NCBI RefSeq assembly: GCF_014217545.1
Contig: NZ_CP043178.1
Coordinates: 3,348,001 to 3,412,000, forward strand
Direction of reading: 5' to 3'
Length of the DNA: 64,000 bases
Source: Pseudarthrobacter sp. NBSH8
GTDB lineage: Bacteria; Actinomycetota; Actinomycetes; Actinomycetales; Micrococcaceae
Below, piece by piece: positions 31,323 to 38,741 of this stretch; within the stretch, counting starts at the first letter, position 1, and every line of letters starts with the position of its first letter. Under the pieces are notes generated by a model, which had not been told where the DNA came from, made no database searches, and saw only the letters and a list, made by a program, of their open reading frames with translations. The translations under genes were made by a program, and so were the position numbers.

Positions 31323-33274
31323 TCGGCCGCCACCACGGGTGGGCGACGGGGCGTGGAACCGGCACCGTGCGCAGGAGTGGCACCCGGTTCCGTGACCGCC
31401 GCACTCTCAGCGGCCTGTCGGAGGGTGTCCACGCGATTGAGCCCTGCCTTGATATCCCGGATGCGCATCTCTTTTTCGAGGTTGTATGTGGTGGCTGCCT
31501 TTTGCGCGGCCGCCACGGAATCCGAGAGTGACCGGTGGTGCTCTTCGGCAATTTCGGTGAAGTGGTCACGGGTGGATCGCTGGACCAGCCGGAGCCGGTC
31601 CTTAAGTTGCTTCCCTACTTGGAACACCACATCGTCCACCTGTCGGCGGACCAGTGCCTTGGCCTCCGCCTGCCGGCGCTTGAGCCTGCCTTCCTTGTCC
31701 TCCCGGTAGGCTTTACGCCCCAGGAGGAGGCCGGCACCGACGGACAGTGGATTGATCAGGGCCATACCGAAGATGCCTGTCAACAGGCCGAACATCAGCA
31801 CGCCGCCGTAGGAACCCCGCATGCCGATGAGGACTTTTTGCATCGGGTTGATCCGCCCGTCATCCAGGCCGGGCATGTCGTCCACCGGGTCCAGGGCGTC
31901 CCCTGTGTCGGAGACACGAAGGACCGGAAGAGCCACCTCATCCTCGGAGAAGTGTTCAGCCACCAGGGCTGCCAGCCATACGGCCCGCTCGCTGGTCCAC
32001 ACAAACGTGTCGGAAATCGCGGCCGCAGTGCACTCTTCGAGCCATGCCGTGAACGCAGTCCACGTAGGGCCTGGATCCCCCTGGTCTATGGCCGTCTCGG
32101 CGTCTCGTTGGATCCGCCGCAGGCGGTCCCGCAGGTCGTACTCCATGTCTGCAATCAGATCGCCGATGCCGTCGTTGAGTGTGATCTGCCAGCGGGCAGA
32201 ACGTTTGCGGAGATCGTCGGCTTCCAGCTTCGCCGATTCAAGGCCTGCGATCATCGCGGGCGTCCCCTCAGGGTCCTCCAGGGCAGCCAATTCCGACTGC
32301 AGGGAAAGCCGAAGATTGTCCGTGACGGAGAGCAGATCCTGGCTCACCGAGCGCCGCTGGATCCGTTGGGACTTACCCACGATTTCATTCCGAAGATGGA
32401 CGATCAGGTCAGGGAAGCCCGATTCGTTGTTTAGTTCCCCGTCCTGGAGCCGCATGGCTTCCAGCCGAAGATCCGAGGACACGGGGATCAGCGGGATCTC
32501 TGGCGAGACCTGGGAGAGGTGTCCGCGGTCCAGTTCAGCCACCCGGCGCCATTCCGCATACAGGTCCGTCTTAGACAGGACTCCCACCACGCTCGGGGTG
32601 ATCCGCATGGCCTGGCGCAGGAACCTGATCTCCGGCTCGGTGTATTCCTGGGAGGCATCCGAAACGAGCAGCATGGCGTCGGCCGTTGGCAACGCCGTCA
32701 GGGTGGAAAGTGTATGGGTGGACCCCAGACCGCCGACGCCTGGCGAATCAACAAGGGCCAGGCCGCCGGCCAGGACTTTCCGGGGCAGGAACACTTCCGC
32801 GGCCACCAATTTCTTGGCGTTGCCTGGATTACCGCGTTCGGAAACGTAGGCGGCCAGGTCAGCGATGTTGATGGGCTGGCGGTCGAGTTCCGCTTCTTCG
32901 CCGGGCTCAGCATCTGCGCGAGGCAAAAGGACACATGCCGACGCCGGCTCACCGTGCCGGACGATGGTTGGCACCGACGTGGCAATGTCGTCGTCGACGG
33001 GGCAGACCGGTGCGTTGAGCAGGGCGTTGATGAGCTTGCTTTTGCCTTGCTTGAATTCGCCCACCACAATTACTCGGATGCTGGGATCCTTCAGCCGCCG
33101 CAGGGTCTGATCCAAACGCTTCCGCAAATCGGCGCGGTCTCCCTCGCTGACGATTTCGATGCCCTGTTCCACCAGTTTGACCAGTTGCACCGAGGTCGCC
33201 GACGCTGACGGTCCCGCCGGTTCTGAGGAGTCTGCCATCGTTGCCAGAAGCCCCGGTCGCTGCGTTTGAACCAC
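31319..33274 (-). CDS. iniA: Dynamin-like GTPase, IniA-like
   Basis: A 651-residue bacterial dynamin-like protein. Walker A is Gly-Glu-Phe-Lys-Gln-Gly-Lys-Ser (72-79), G2 Thr-Ser-Val-Pro-Thr, G3 Asp-Ser-Pro-Gly-Val-Gly-Gly (about 178-184) and G4 Ser-Lys-Thr-Asp (about 236). The helical middle contains a hydrophobic hairpin near 500-530 (Phe-Gly-Leu-Leu-Thr-Gly-Ile-Phe-Gly-Met-Ala-Leu-Ile) that could insert in the membrane, as known for IniA, a membrane-fission dynamin of mycobacteria. The GTG start at 33274 is chosen because AAAGGA lies 6 nt before it. A stable hairpin between the iniB-like gene and this gene may lower its expression. Confidence 0.87.
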   Translation of the reverse strand: MVQTQRPGLLATMADSSEPAGPSASATSVQLVKLVEQGIEIVSEGDRADLRKRLDQTLRRLKDPSIRVIVVGEFKQGKSKLINALLNAPVCPVDDDIATSVPTIVRHGEPASACVLLPRADAEPGEEAELDRQPINIADLAAYVSERGNPGNAKKLVAAEVFLPRKVLAGGLALVDSPGVGGLGSTHTLSTLTALPTADAMLLVSDASQEYTEPEIRFLRQAMRITPSVVGVLSKTDLYAEWRRVAELDRGHLSQVSPEIPLIPVSSDLRLEAMRLQDGELNNESGFPDLIVHLRNEIVGKSQRIQRRSVSQDLLSVTDNLRLSLQSELAALEDPEGTPAMIAGLESAKLEADDLRKRSARWQITLNDGIGDLIADMEYDLRDRLRRIQRDAETAIDQGDPGPTWTAFTAWLEECTAAAISDTFVWTSERAVWLAALVAEHFSEDEVALPVLRVSDTGDALDPVDDMPGLDDGRINPMQKVLIGMRGSYGGVLMFGLLTGIFGMALINPLSVGAGLLLGRKAYREDKEGRLKRRQAEAKALVRRQVDDVVFQVGKQLKDRLRLVQRSTRDHFTEIAEEHHRSLSDSVAAAQKAATTYNLEKEMRIRDIKAGLNRVDTLRQAAESAAVTEPGATPAHGAGSTPRRPPVVAAE

Positions 33275-33327
33275 TGCCGGTCCTTTGGTCAGGTCCCGTA
33301 ACGGGACGTTGCTTTGGGCCGGGAAAC

Positions 33328-33357
33328 GCCCGGCAGGAGATTGGACTCCCGCCGGGC
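33328..33357 (-). terminator. Intercistronic hairpin between iniB-like and iniA-like genes
   Basis: GCCCGGCAGGAG and CTCCCGCCGGGC form a stem with 11 of 12 pairs around a 6-nt loop, 24 nt after the iniB-like stop codon. There is no T-run, so it may be a partial terminator or an mRNA-stabilising structure rather than a full stop. Confidence 0.55.
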
Positions 33358-33381
33358 ACTGCCTCGATACCCGGGGCTTGA

Positions 33382-34341
33382 CTAGAGGGTGATGTCATCA
33401 CCTGCCTCGACATGCGTATTACCGACGTCCTCGACCTCGATGTTGGTGTAAGTGGAGCTGTCCTCGATGTTTCCGGAGCCCGAGTTGTCTTGGAACGAGT
33501 CCTCGATTTCCACGTCCACGTTGGTGTAGGTGGAGTTGTCGGAGTTGTCGGTGAGTTCAACAGAGTTGTCGGAGTTGTCCGTCAGCACAACGGAGTTGTC
33601 GTTGAAGGAATCCTCGATGTTCGTGTCGGTTTGTTCAGAGTTGTCGACACGGTTGTCCGAGTTGTCGTTGAAGGAATCCTCGATGTCGACGTCAAGGTCG
33701 GTGTTGAAAGAATCCTCTATGTCCGTATGGGTGTTGCCGACGCTGGCGTCACGGCCGGCGTTGACCGAGCTGTCCGTCGAGCTGTCGTTCGAATTGTCCG
33801 TGTTGTAGGAGTCCTGAATGTTGTTGGAGTCCCTCATGTCGACGTCATCGCCGGCAGCCACCGCACGGTCACCGGAGGCGACAACAGCATGATTGTCGAA
33901 CCACTGCGTGACGTCGCCGTTGGCCCAGATGTTCTGGTTGACGGACTGGTCAGTGATGGTGTCCCGATCATCCACCGTTGAGGTGTACGAGTAGTTGTTT
34001 ACCACATTCTGCAACTGCTGGACAGCGTGGGCGTGGTCATCGTGGCCATGGCCGGCCGGAGGCGGGGTGACCGCAACAGCGCCGCCGCTGCCAGCGCCAC
34101 CCCCGCCGGTTGCGGCGCCGTTGCCGCCGGTGCTGTAGGACCGGTCGAAAGACCCATGGACCGTAATGGGCGCGTAGTCCAGGACAACCGGCAATGCTGC
34201 GTCAACATCCGCGGAGCAAACGCCTCCAAGGCCGGCGCTTTCCAGGGCCCGCTCGGGATCGTCCAGGAATTTCTGTGCCGCCTGCTGGTTTCCGAAAAGG
34301 CTCATCAGGAACAGGACGAGGTCGTTTGCAAGTGTAGGCAT
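33382..34341 (-). CDS. iniB: IniB N-terminal-domain protein with Asp/Asn/Ser repeats
   Basis: A 319-residue acidic protein. Residues 1-55 (Leu-Ala-Asn-Asp-Leu-Val-Leu-Phe-Leu-Met-Ser-Leu-Phe-Gly-Asn, then Phe-Leu-Asp-Asp-Pro-Glu-Arg-Ala-Leu-Glu-Ser-Ala-Gly-Leu) match the helical IniB N-terminal domain. A Gly-rich linker (about 70-95) follows, then about 200 residues of degenerate repeats around Ile-Glu-Asp-Ser-Phe-Asn-Asp-Asn-Ser and Leu-Thr-Asp-Asn-Ser-Asp-Asn-Ser, almost without aromatic or basic residues. Alternation of small polar residues suggests a beta-helix or a calcium-binding extended fold; that is inference. No signal peptide is apparent. GAGGA 8 nt before the ATG marks the start. 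First of three genes in iniB-iniA-iniC order. Confidence 0.85.
   Translation of the reverse strand: MPTLANDLVLFLMSLFGNQQAAQKFLDDPERALESAGLGGVCSADVDAALPVVLDYAPITVHGSFDRSYSTGGNGAATGGGGAGSGGAVAVTPPPAGHGHDDHAHAVQQLQNVVNNYSYTSTVDDRDTITDQSVNQNIWANGDVTQWFDNHAVVASGDRAVAAGDDVDMRDSNNIQDSYNTDNSNDSSTDSSVNAGRDASVGNTHTDIEDSFNTDLDVDIEDSFNDNSDNRVDNSEQTDTNIEDSFNDNSVVLTDNSDNSVELTDNSDNSTYTNVDVEIEDSFQDNSGSGNIEDSSTYTNIEVEDVGNTHVEAGDDITL
33412..33830. repeat. Degenerate Asp-Asn-Ser coding repeats in the iniB-like gene
   Basis: The plus strand shows many near-copies of GAGTTGTC, GTTGAAGGAATCCTCGAT and related units, encoding Asp-Asn-Ser and Asp-Ile-Glu-Asp-Ser-Phe-Asn. The repeats are diverged in sequence and spacing. 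Confidence 0.8.
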
Positions 34342-34447
34342 TTGGTGGTCCTCAAATCTTCTCTGAGTTGTGGGTGGCCCAGCGACATTGCTGGGTTTGA
34401 GTCAAACGTACGGTTCGGTCCTCGGAGCGGCATCGGGTCGGTTCCCT

Positions 34448-36568
34448 CTACCGGCGGGCGCCCTGCTGGGGGTCCGCCGACCGTCCTGTTAGGGGTACTA
34501 GGGGATCACTCCCTTTGGGGTTTTCGGATCCCAGGGCAAGCCGCAGCCGGACCAGCAGATCGGAGCGGTTTTCAGCGCCCAGGCGACGGCGCATCCGGGC
34601 AATATGATGCTCAGCGGTCCTCGGAGAAATGTAGATTGCTTCCCCGATTTCCCGGTATGTTTTTCCTTCCAACACCAGCCTCGCCACGTCTTTTTCCCGT
34701 TCACTCAGCATCGAGCCGTCCGACTGGGCGCTGCTGTTGCCCTGGTCCGCGGCAGCCGCGCTGGTTGCTTCGGATTGCCTGGCCGTGTTCGCTCCGGTTG
34801 CGCTCCCTTGCGGATGAAGGTCCCGGGCGCAGGACAGCAGACGCACCATGTCCTTGCGCTCACTTGCGCGGGCGGCGGCGTGGCCAGCGAGCCGTGCACC
34901 TTCCCAGGGCATCCCGACGGCGTTGAGTCCACGGGCGGCCGCCTCAACGTCCGCTGCCCGGACCTTACCGGCAAGGACCGACACCCAAACTTTGCCGGCC
35001 GCTGCCAGTACGGACGCGAGGTGGCTGCGGTCCGCCGCCCGTGCCAGTGCCGCTGCATGGGGGGCCAGGTCGGCCGGACTGTCACTCAGCAATGCTGCCT
35101 GCACTGCGGCCCAATGCATGGGCACAGCCCATAACGGCGGCTCCCCAAGGTCCTGCAGGAGCTTCCACGCCCCGTCAAGGTACAGCGAGATCCGCCGCGT
35201 CTCCCGCAGCCGGGCGGCCGTGATCATCAGCTCCCCCCACGGCAGGAGGCTGTAAAGGTCAACCGATGTGTGCAGCATGGCTTCCCGTGCCCGTTCCCAC
35301 GCCAGGAGCAGGTCGTGAACTTCGCCGCTGCGGCGTGCCAGGCCGACTTCCAACGCGGCACAAAGGAATTCGTCCCGGGGAACCAACGGCCAGTGGTTGG
35401 CCTTGCAGGCCTCGTTGATGGCCAGCCGCGCATCGTCCGGGTTGTCCTGCTGCATTGCGCACCATGCTTGGATCAGGAACAGACGTGGCTTGGCGGCGTC
35501 GCCACCCTGGACGGCAGTTGTGGCCGCCCGCACGATGGTTTCCGCCAGATAGGGCTCGCCGCTGTGCAATGCCACCAACGCAGCCAGGGCACCGGGAGTG
35601 TCCGGCACCGGGACTGCCGCCCCTGACGCGTTCATCATGTCGGATGCGTGGATCAGGATCGGAAGGACCTGATGTGGATCCATCGCCAGCGACGCAAGGA
35701 TGCCCTGGCCCGTTTGTGCCTGGGCGACGGCCAGGAGAGTGGGCGATTCCGGAACGGAGCCGGCCGGAAACATCGTTTCGGCCCCGGCCCGATTGCCGCA
35801 GCCGATCATGGCCACGGCGGCGGATGGCGCAGACGGCCCTACACGTTCCGGACCCAGCCAGGTGTAAACGTCCGCGCAGCGGGCCAGCAAACCCCGCTGC
35901 GCCCATACGGCGGCCGCAACATCCACGCCGAGACGGAGGTCCGGCGGGTCAGCGCACACGAGCAGCACATCGACGATCCGTCCGGCGGAATCCAGATCGC
36001 CCGTGGCCGAAGCAGCCAGGGCCCGGCGGGACGCGGTGCCCAGCTCATCGGCACCCGCCAGCAGGGCCTCCTCATACAACTGGGCGGCCAGGCCCGGATC
36101 ACGTTCCAGTGCCCTGTCCCCGGCTTTTTCGAGTTCCGCCGCCACGCGATGGTCAGCGAGCCCGCTGCGTGCCAGTTCACGGGCAAGGTCGCCCAATGGA
36201 AGACCATCCGCAACGAAGCACCCCACCAGTTCGCGCTGGAGCGCATGGATGCGGGGCGTCGACGTGGTGGTCAGGAGCGCATGCCGGGCGGTGCCCGCCA
36301 CGGCTCCGTCGGACTGGAGAAACCCTGATAATTCCGCCCGTGCCACCAGGGAGTCGAGGCCGTCCGCGCCATCACCGGCCACCTTGCGCAGGAGTTCCCG
36401 CGGCAAGGGCCCGGGAATGGTGAAGCCCACCGATAAGGCCAGCAGGAGTTCGCGGACAGCGGCATTCGCACCGCGAAGCTGCTGGGCGACGAGCTGAGGG
36501 CCTCCGGTTGCGGACGGCTCCGGTTCTGCCACGGCATGGGGCGTGACGTGCGGCTGTCCGGTCACCAT
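34448..36568 (-). CDS. Large LuxR-type regulator without ATPase domain, IniR-like
   Basis: A 706-residue protein. The C-terminus (about 630-695) is a LuxR helix-turn-helix: Leu-Ser-Glu-Arg-Glu-Lys-Asp-Val-Ala-Arg-Leu-Val, Thr-Tyr-Arg-Glu-Ile-Gly-Glu and Ser-Pro-Arg-Thr-Ala-Glu-His-His. The first 100 residues resemble the winged-helix segment that follows the ATPase in LAL/MalT regulators, and the middle is TPR-like with many Ala-Leu pairs. I find no Walker A motif, so the ATPase part is missing. Mycobacterial iniBAC is controlled by the LuxR-type IniR encoded nearby; position here suggests a similar role. It starts 3 nt after the Hsp70-like gene stop and precedes the iniB-like gene by 106 nt. 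Confidence 0.85.
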   Translation of the reverse strand: MVTGQPHVTPHAVAEPEPSATGGPQLVAQQLRGANAAVRELLLALSVGFTIPGPLPRELLRKVAGDGADGLDSLVARAELSGFLQSDGAVAGTARHALLTTTSTPRIHALQRELVGCFVADGLPLGDLARELARSGLADHRVAAELEKAGDRALERDPGLAAQLYEEALLAGADELGTASRRALAASATGDLDSAGRIVDVLLVCADPPDLRLGVDVAAAVWAQRGLLARCADVYTWLGPERVGPSAPSAAVAMIGCGNRAGAETMFPAGSVPESPTLLAVAQAQTGQGILASLAMDPHQVLPILIHASDMMNASGAAVPVPDTPGALAALVALHSGEPYLAETIVRAATTAVQGGDAAKPRLFLIQAWCAMQQDNPDDARLAINEACKANHWPLVPRDEFLCAALEVGLARRSGEVHDLLLAWERAREAMLHTSVDLYSLLPWGELMITAARLRETRRISLYLDGAWKLLQDLGEPPLWAVPMHWAAVQAALLSDSPADLAPHAAALARAADRSHLASVLAAAGKVWVSVLAGKVRAADVEAAARGLNAVGMPWEGARLAGHAAARASERKDMVRLLSCARDLHPQGSATGANTARQSEATSAAAADQGNSSAQSDGSMLSEREKDVARLVLEGKTYREIGEAIYISPRTAEHHIARMRRRLGAENRSDLLVRLRLALGSENPKGSDPLVPLTGRSADPQQGARR

Positions 36569-36571
36569 GGG

Positions 36572-38587
36572 TCAGGCCGCCGGCTCTGTCACGGTAGGTG
36601 CCGAGGCTGGCGGTTCGGTGGTCGGCTCGGGCGCTGGCAGGGTGGTCGGATCGGGCTCGACGCTCGGCTCCTGCGTCGTGGACGGATCCCTCGTCGCCAG
36701 CGGATCTGTTGTTGTGGGCGGATCTGTTGTCGGGTCCGCAGTTGGATCCGTCGTCGTAGGCGGAGGGATCGTTGGATCCGTCGTCGTAGGCGGAGGGATC
36801 GTCGGGTCCGTCGTCGTAGGCATCGCAGGCGGGTTAGTTGTAGGGTCCGGTGTTGGTGTCCCGGCCGTCGTTCCGGCCGCGGCCAATCCGGTGGGACCGC
36901 TCGTCGCCCCCGCGCCGGATGTGGAACCCGGGGCCGCACCACCTGCCGCCGGTGACGCCGGCGGCAGGGCGGTGGGCGACGCCGCAGCTTCTATCCCCGC
37001 CCCGCTGGCGGGTGCCGTGGGCTTCTTCGAACTGGCCTCAATGCCCACGCTCGGTTTCTGGGCGGCGCCGGCTTTACCAGCAGCGGCTCCCGCACCGCCG
37101 CCGGCCGCACCTCCGGGCGTTGACCGGTGGGCATCCGCGCTACCCGCCGCGTCAGCCTTGGCAGCCCCTGCGGCCGGCGGCGCCAACATGGCTGTGAGGC
37201 TTTCCAGCCCGCCAGGACTTTGGGCCGCGGTGGCGCTGAGCACTGTGAACAACGCCGCCGCAGCGGCCACCGCAGTCAGCCTAGCCGTGGGCCGCGAACT
37301 GTGCGCTCCCGTGCGTGCCCGAGGTGCGTGTGCACCCACGTGTCTCGTGGCTCCGGCACCCGTTCCAGCGCCAGCTGTGCCGCCGATGGAGCCAACAGCG
37401 GCTCCCGGCTTCCGGGACCAGCTGGCCGGACGGCGGGCATCGCGGGCCGCGGCCTGCACGGCGTTGTCCGGCTGTGCGGTGACATCCGCCTTCGCCGTCA
37501 GCTCCGGCCGCGAGCGAAGGGCAGCTATGGTGGCGCCGAGGCAGATGGATGATTTGGGATCAGCGTCCACGGCGATTGGCCGGTCCAGCTCTTCAGAAAT
37601 CAGCTGTGCCACCAGCGGAATTCGCGACGAGCCTCCGATCAGCAGCACGGCAGACAGGTCCTCCGGGGTGAGACCAAGGTCCTGCAGGTAACGCCCCAGG
37701 GCATCCAGCGTCTCCCGGATCAGCTCACTGATCATTGCCTCAAACTCGGCACGGACCAGCCGCACCTGCTGCTGGATCCCAGGAAGTAGCACCGGGATGC
37801 TGGCCTCGCAGTCGGCGGATAACGCCTCTTTGGCCTCCACACATTCCCGCCGCAGCCGCGCCAGTGCTGCAAGGGCGCCGGGCTCCGCAGGGTCAAGGCC
37901 GGCAAGTCCCTGCCCGGCGTGTGCGGCTACGTGCTGCATGACGGATGCGTCGAAATCGGCCCCGCCCAGGCCCTCGATACCCACGGGACGGCCCAGGAGC
38001 TCGAACTGGCCGGAATCGGCTTTTCTCAGGACTGCGGTATCGAAAGTTCCGCCACCGAGGTCGTAGACGGCGATGGTGCTGCCGTCCTCCACCCGCACTT
38101 GGGCGGCATAGTGCAGCGCTGCAGCTTCCGGCTCGCTGACCAGCATGACGTGCTCCAGGCCCTTTGCGGCCAAGGCAGCAAGAATAAGCTGCGTCCGGTG
38201 TGCCCCCCACGAGGCAGGGTGAGAGAGGATAATGGCCGACGGCGGTGCGCCCTCGCGCTCTTCAGCGCGGTCTGCGACCCAGCGCGCCATAGTGGCAAAA
38301 ACGTCTTGGGCGGGAAGCTGCAGGGTGCCCACCGCGATTGGCACCTCATCGCCCACCCGGCGTTTGAACTCACGCACCACCCGTTCAGGGAAATCAAGGC
38401 CGCGACGTTCGGCTGCCTCGCCCACCAGAACGGGGCCTTCCTCTGGAAAGTAGACCACAGAGGGCACCGCACTTCCGCGAAGCCCCAGCGGGAGGGTCTC
38501 CGGAACACGCGGGGCATTCTGGTCAAGCCGAAGGAGGGCAGCAGCTGTGAAACTGGTCCCTACGTCTATGGCGAGAACGTAGTTCAT
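36572..38587 (-). CDS. Membrane-anchored Hsp70-like ATPase with extracellular Pro/Thr tail
   Basis: A 671-residue protein. Residues 1-360 are an actin/Hsp70 ATPase domain: Ile-Asp-Val-Gly-Thr-Ser (7-12), Asp-Leu-Gly-Gly-Gly-Thr-Phe-Asp (176-183) and Leu-Ile-Gly-Gly-Ser-Ser-Arg-Ile-Pro (316-324). The canonical substrate-binding beta-domain of DnaK is absent. A basic linker is followed by one membrane helix at about 437-455 and a low-complexity exterior of about 200 residues ending in Thr-Thr-Asp-Pro-Thr-Ile-Pro-Pro-Pro repeats. The ATG at 38587 is chosen (AGAGGT upstream); a longer frame is rejected. It heads the operon with the LuxR regulator and ini-like genes. Tail repeats may span the cell wall, letting the ATPase sense envelope state; this is inference. 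Confidence 0.87.
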   Translation of the reverse strand: MNYVLAIDVGTSFTAAALLRLDQNAPRVPETLPLGLRGSAVPSVVYFPEEGPVLVGEAAERRGLDFPERVVREFKRRVGDEVPIAVGTLQLPAQDVFATMARWVADRAEEREGAPPSAIILSHPASWGAHRTQLILAALAAKGLEHVMLVSEPEAAALHYAAQVRVEDGSTIAVYDLGGGTFDTAVLRKADSGQFELLGRPVGIEGLGGADFDASVMQHVAAHAGQGLAGLDPAEPGALAALARLRRECVEAKEALSADCEASIPVLLPGIQQQVRLVRAEFEAMISELIRETLDALGRYLQDLGLTPEDLSAVLLIGGSSRIPLVAQLISEELDRPIAVDADPKSSICLGATIAALRSRPELTAKADVTAQPDNAVQAAARDARRPASWSRKPGAAVGSIGGTAGAGTGAGATRHVGAHAPRARTGAHSSRPTARLTAVAAAAALFTVLSATAAQSPGGLESLTAMLAPPAAGAAKADAAGSADAHRSTPGGAAGGGAGAAAGKAGAAQKPSVGIEASSKKPTAPASGAGIEAAASPTALPPASPAAGGAAPGSTSGAGATSGPTGLAAAGTTAGTPTPDPTTNPPAMPTTTDPTIPPPTTTDPTIPPPTTTDPTADPTTDPPTTTDPLATRDPSTTQEPSVEPDPTTLPAPEPTTEPPASAPTVTEPAA
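36744..36830. repeat. 30-bp tandem repeat in the Hsp70-like gene tail
   Basis: Unit copies start at 36744 and 36774 (differing at one base) with a partial third at 36804. On the minus strand they encode Asp-Pro-Thr-Ile-Pro-Pro-Pro-Thr-Thr-Thr. Shorter related repeats flank them. Confidence 0.9.
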
Positions 38588-38689
38588 GGGTACCTCTGAA
38601 AACGCAGCGAGCTGTCCGCGAGCTTCATCACAGACGCGCTGCAACCAAGGTAGCATCACAGCCTGCCCGGAAACACCCTTATTCGTACA

Positions 38690-38703
38690 TCGATTGGTGT
38701 ATT
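38690..38703. promoter_or_regulatory. Possible operator upstream of the Hsp70-like/ini-like cluster
   Basis: ACATCGATTGGTGT is an imperfect palindrome (10 of 14 positions symmetric) in the 154-nt region between ccsB and the Hsp70-like gene start. Its regulator, if any, is unknown and support is weak. Confidence 0.25.
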
Positions 38704-38741
38704 AGGGCCGCGCTGAGGCGGTTCGCCGGAGAAACGCCTGT

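Noticed and set aside
36543..37691. Open frame of 382 codons on the plus strand, Gly/Val/Ala-rich
   Set aside because: Antisense to the repeat tail of the Hsp70-like gene; composition follows from the Pro/Thr repeats on the other strand.
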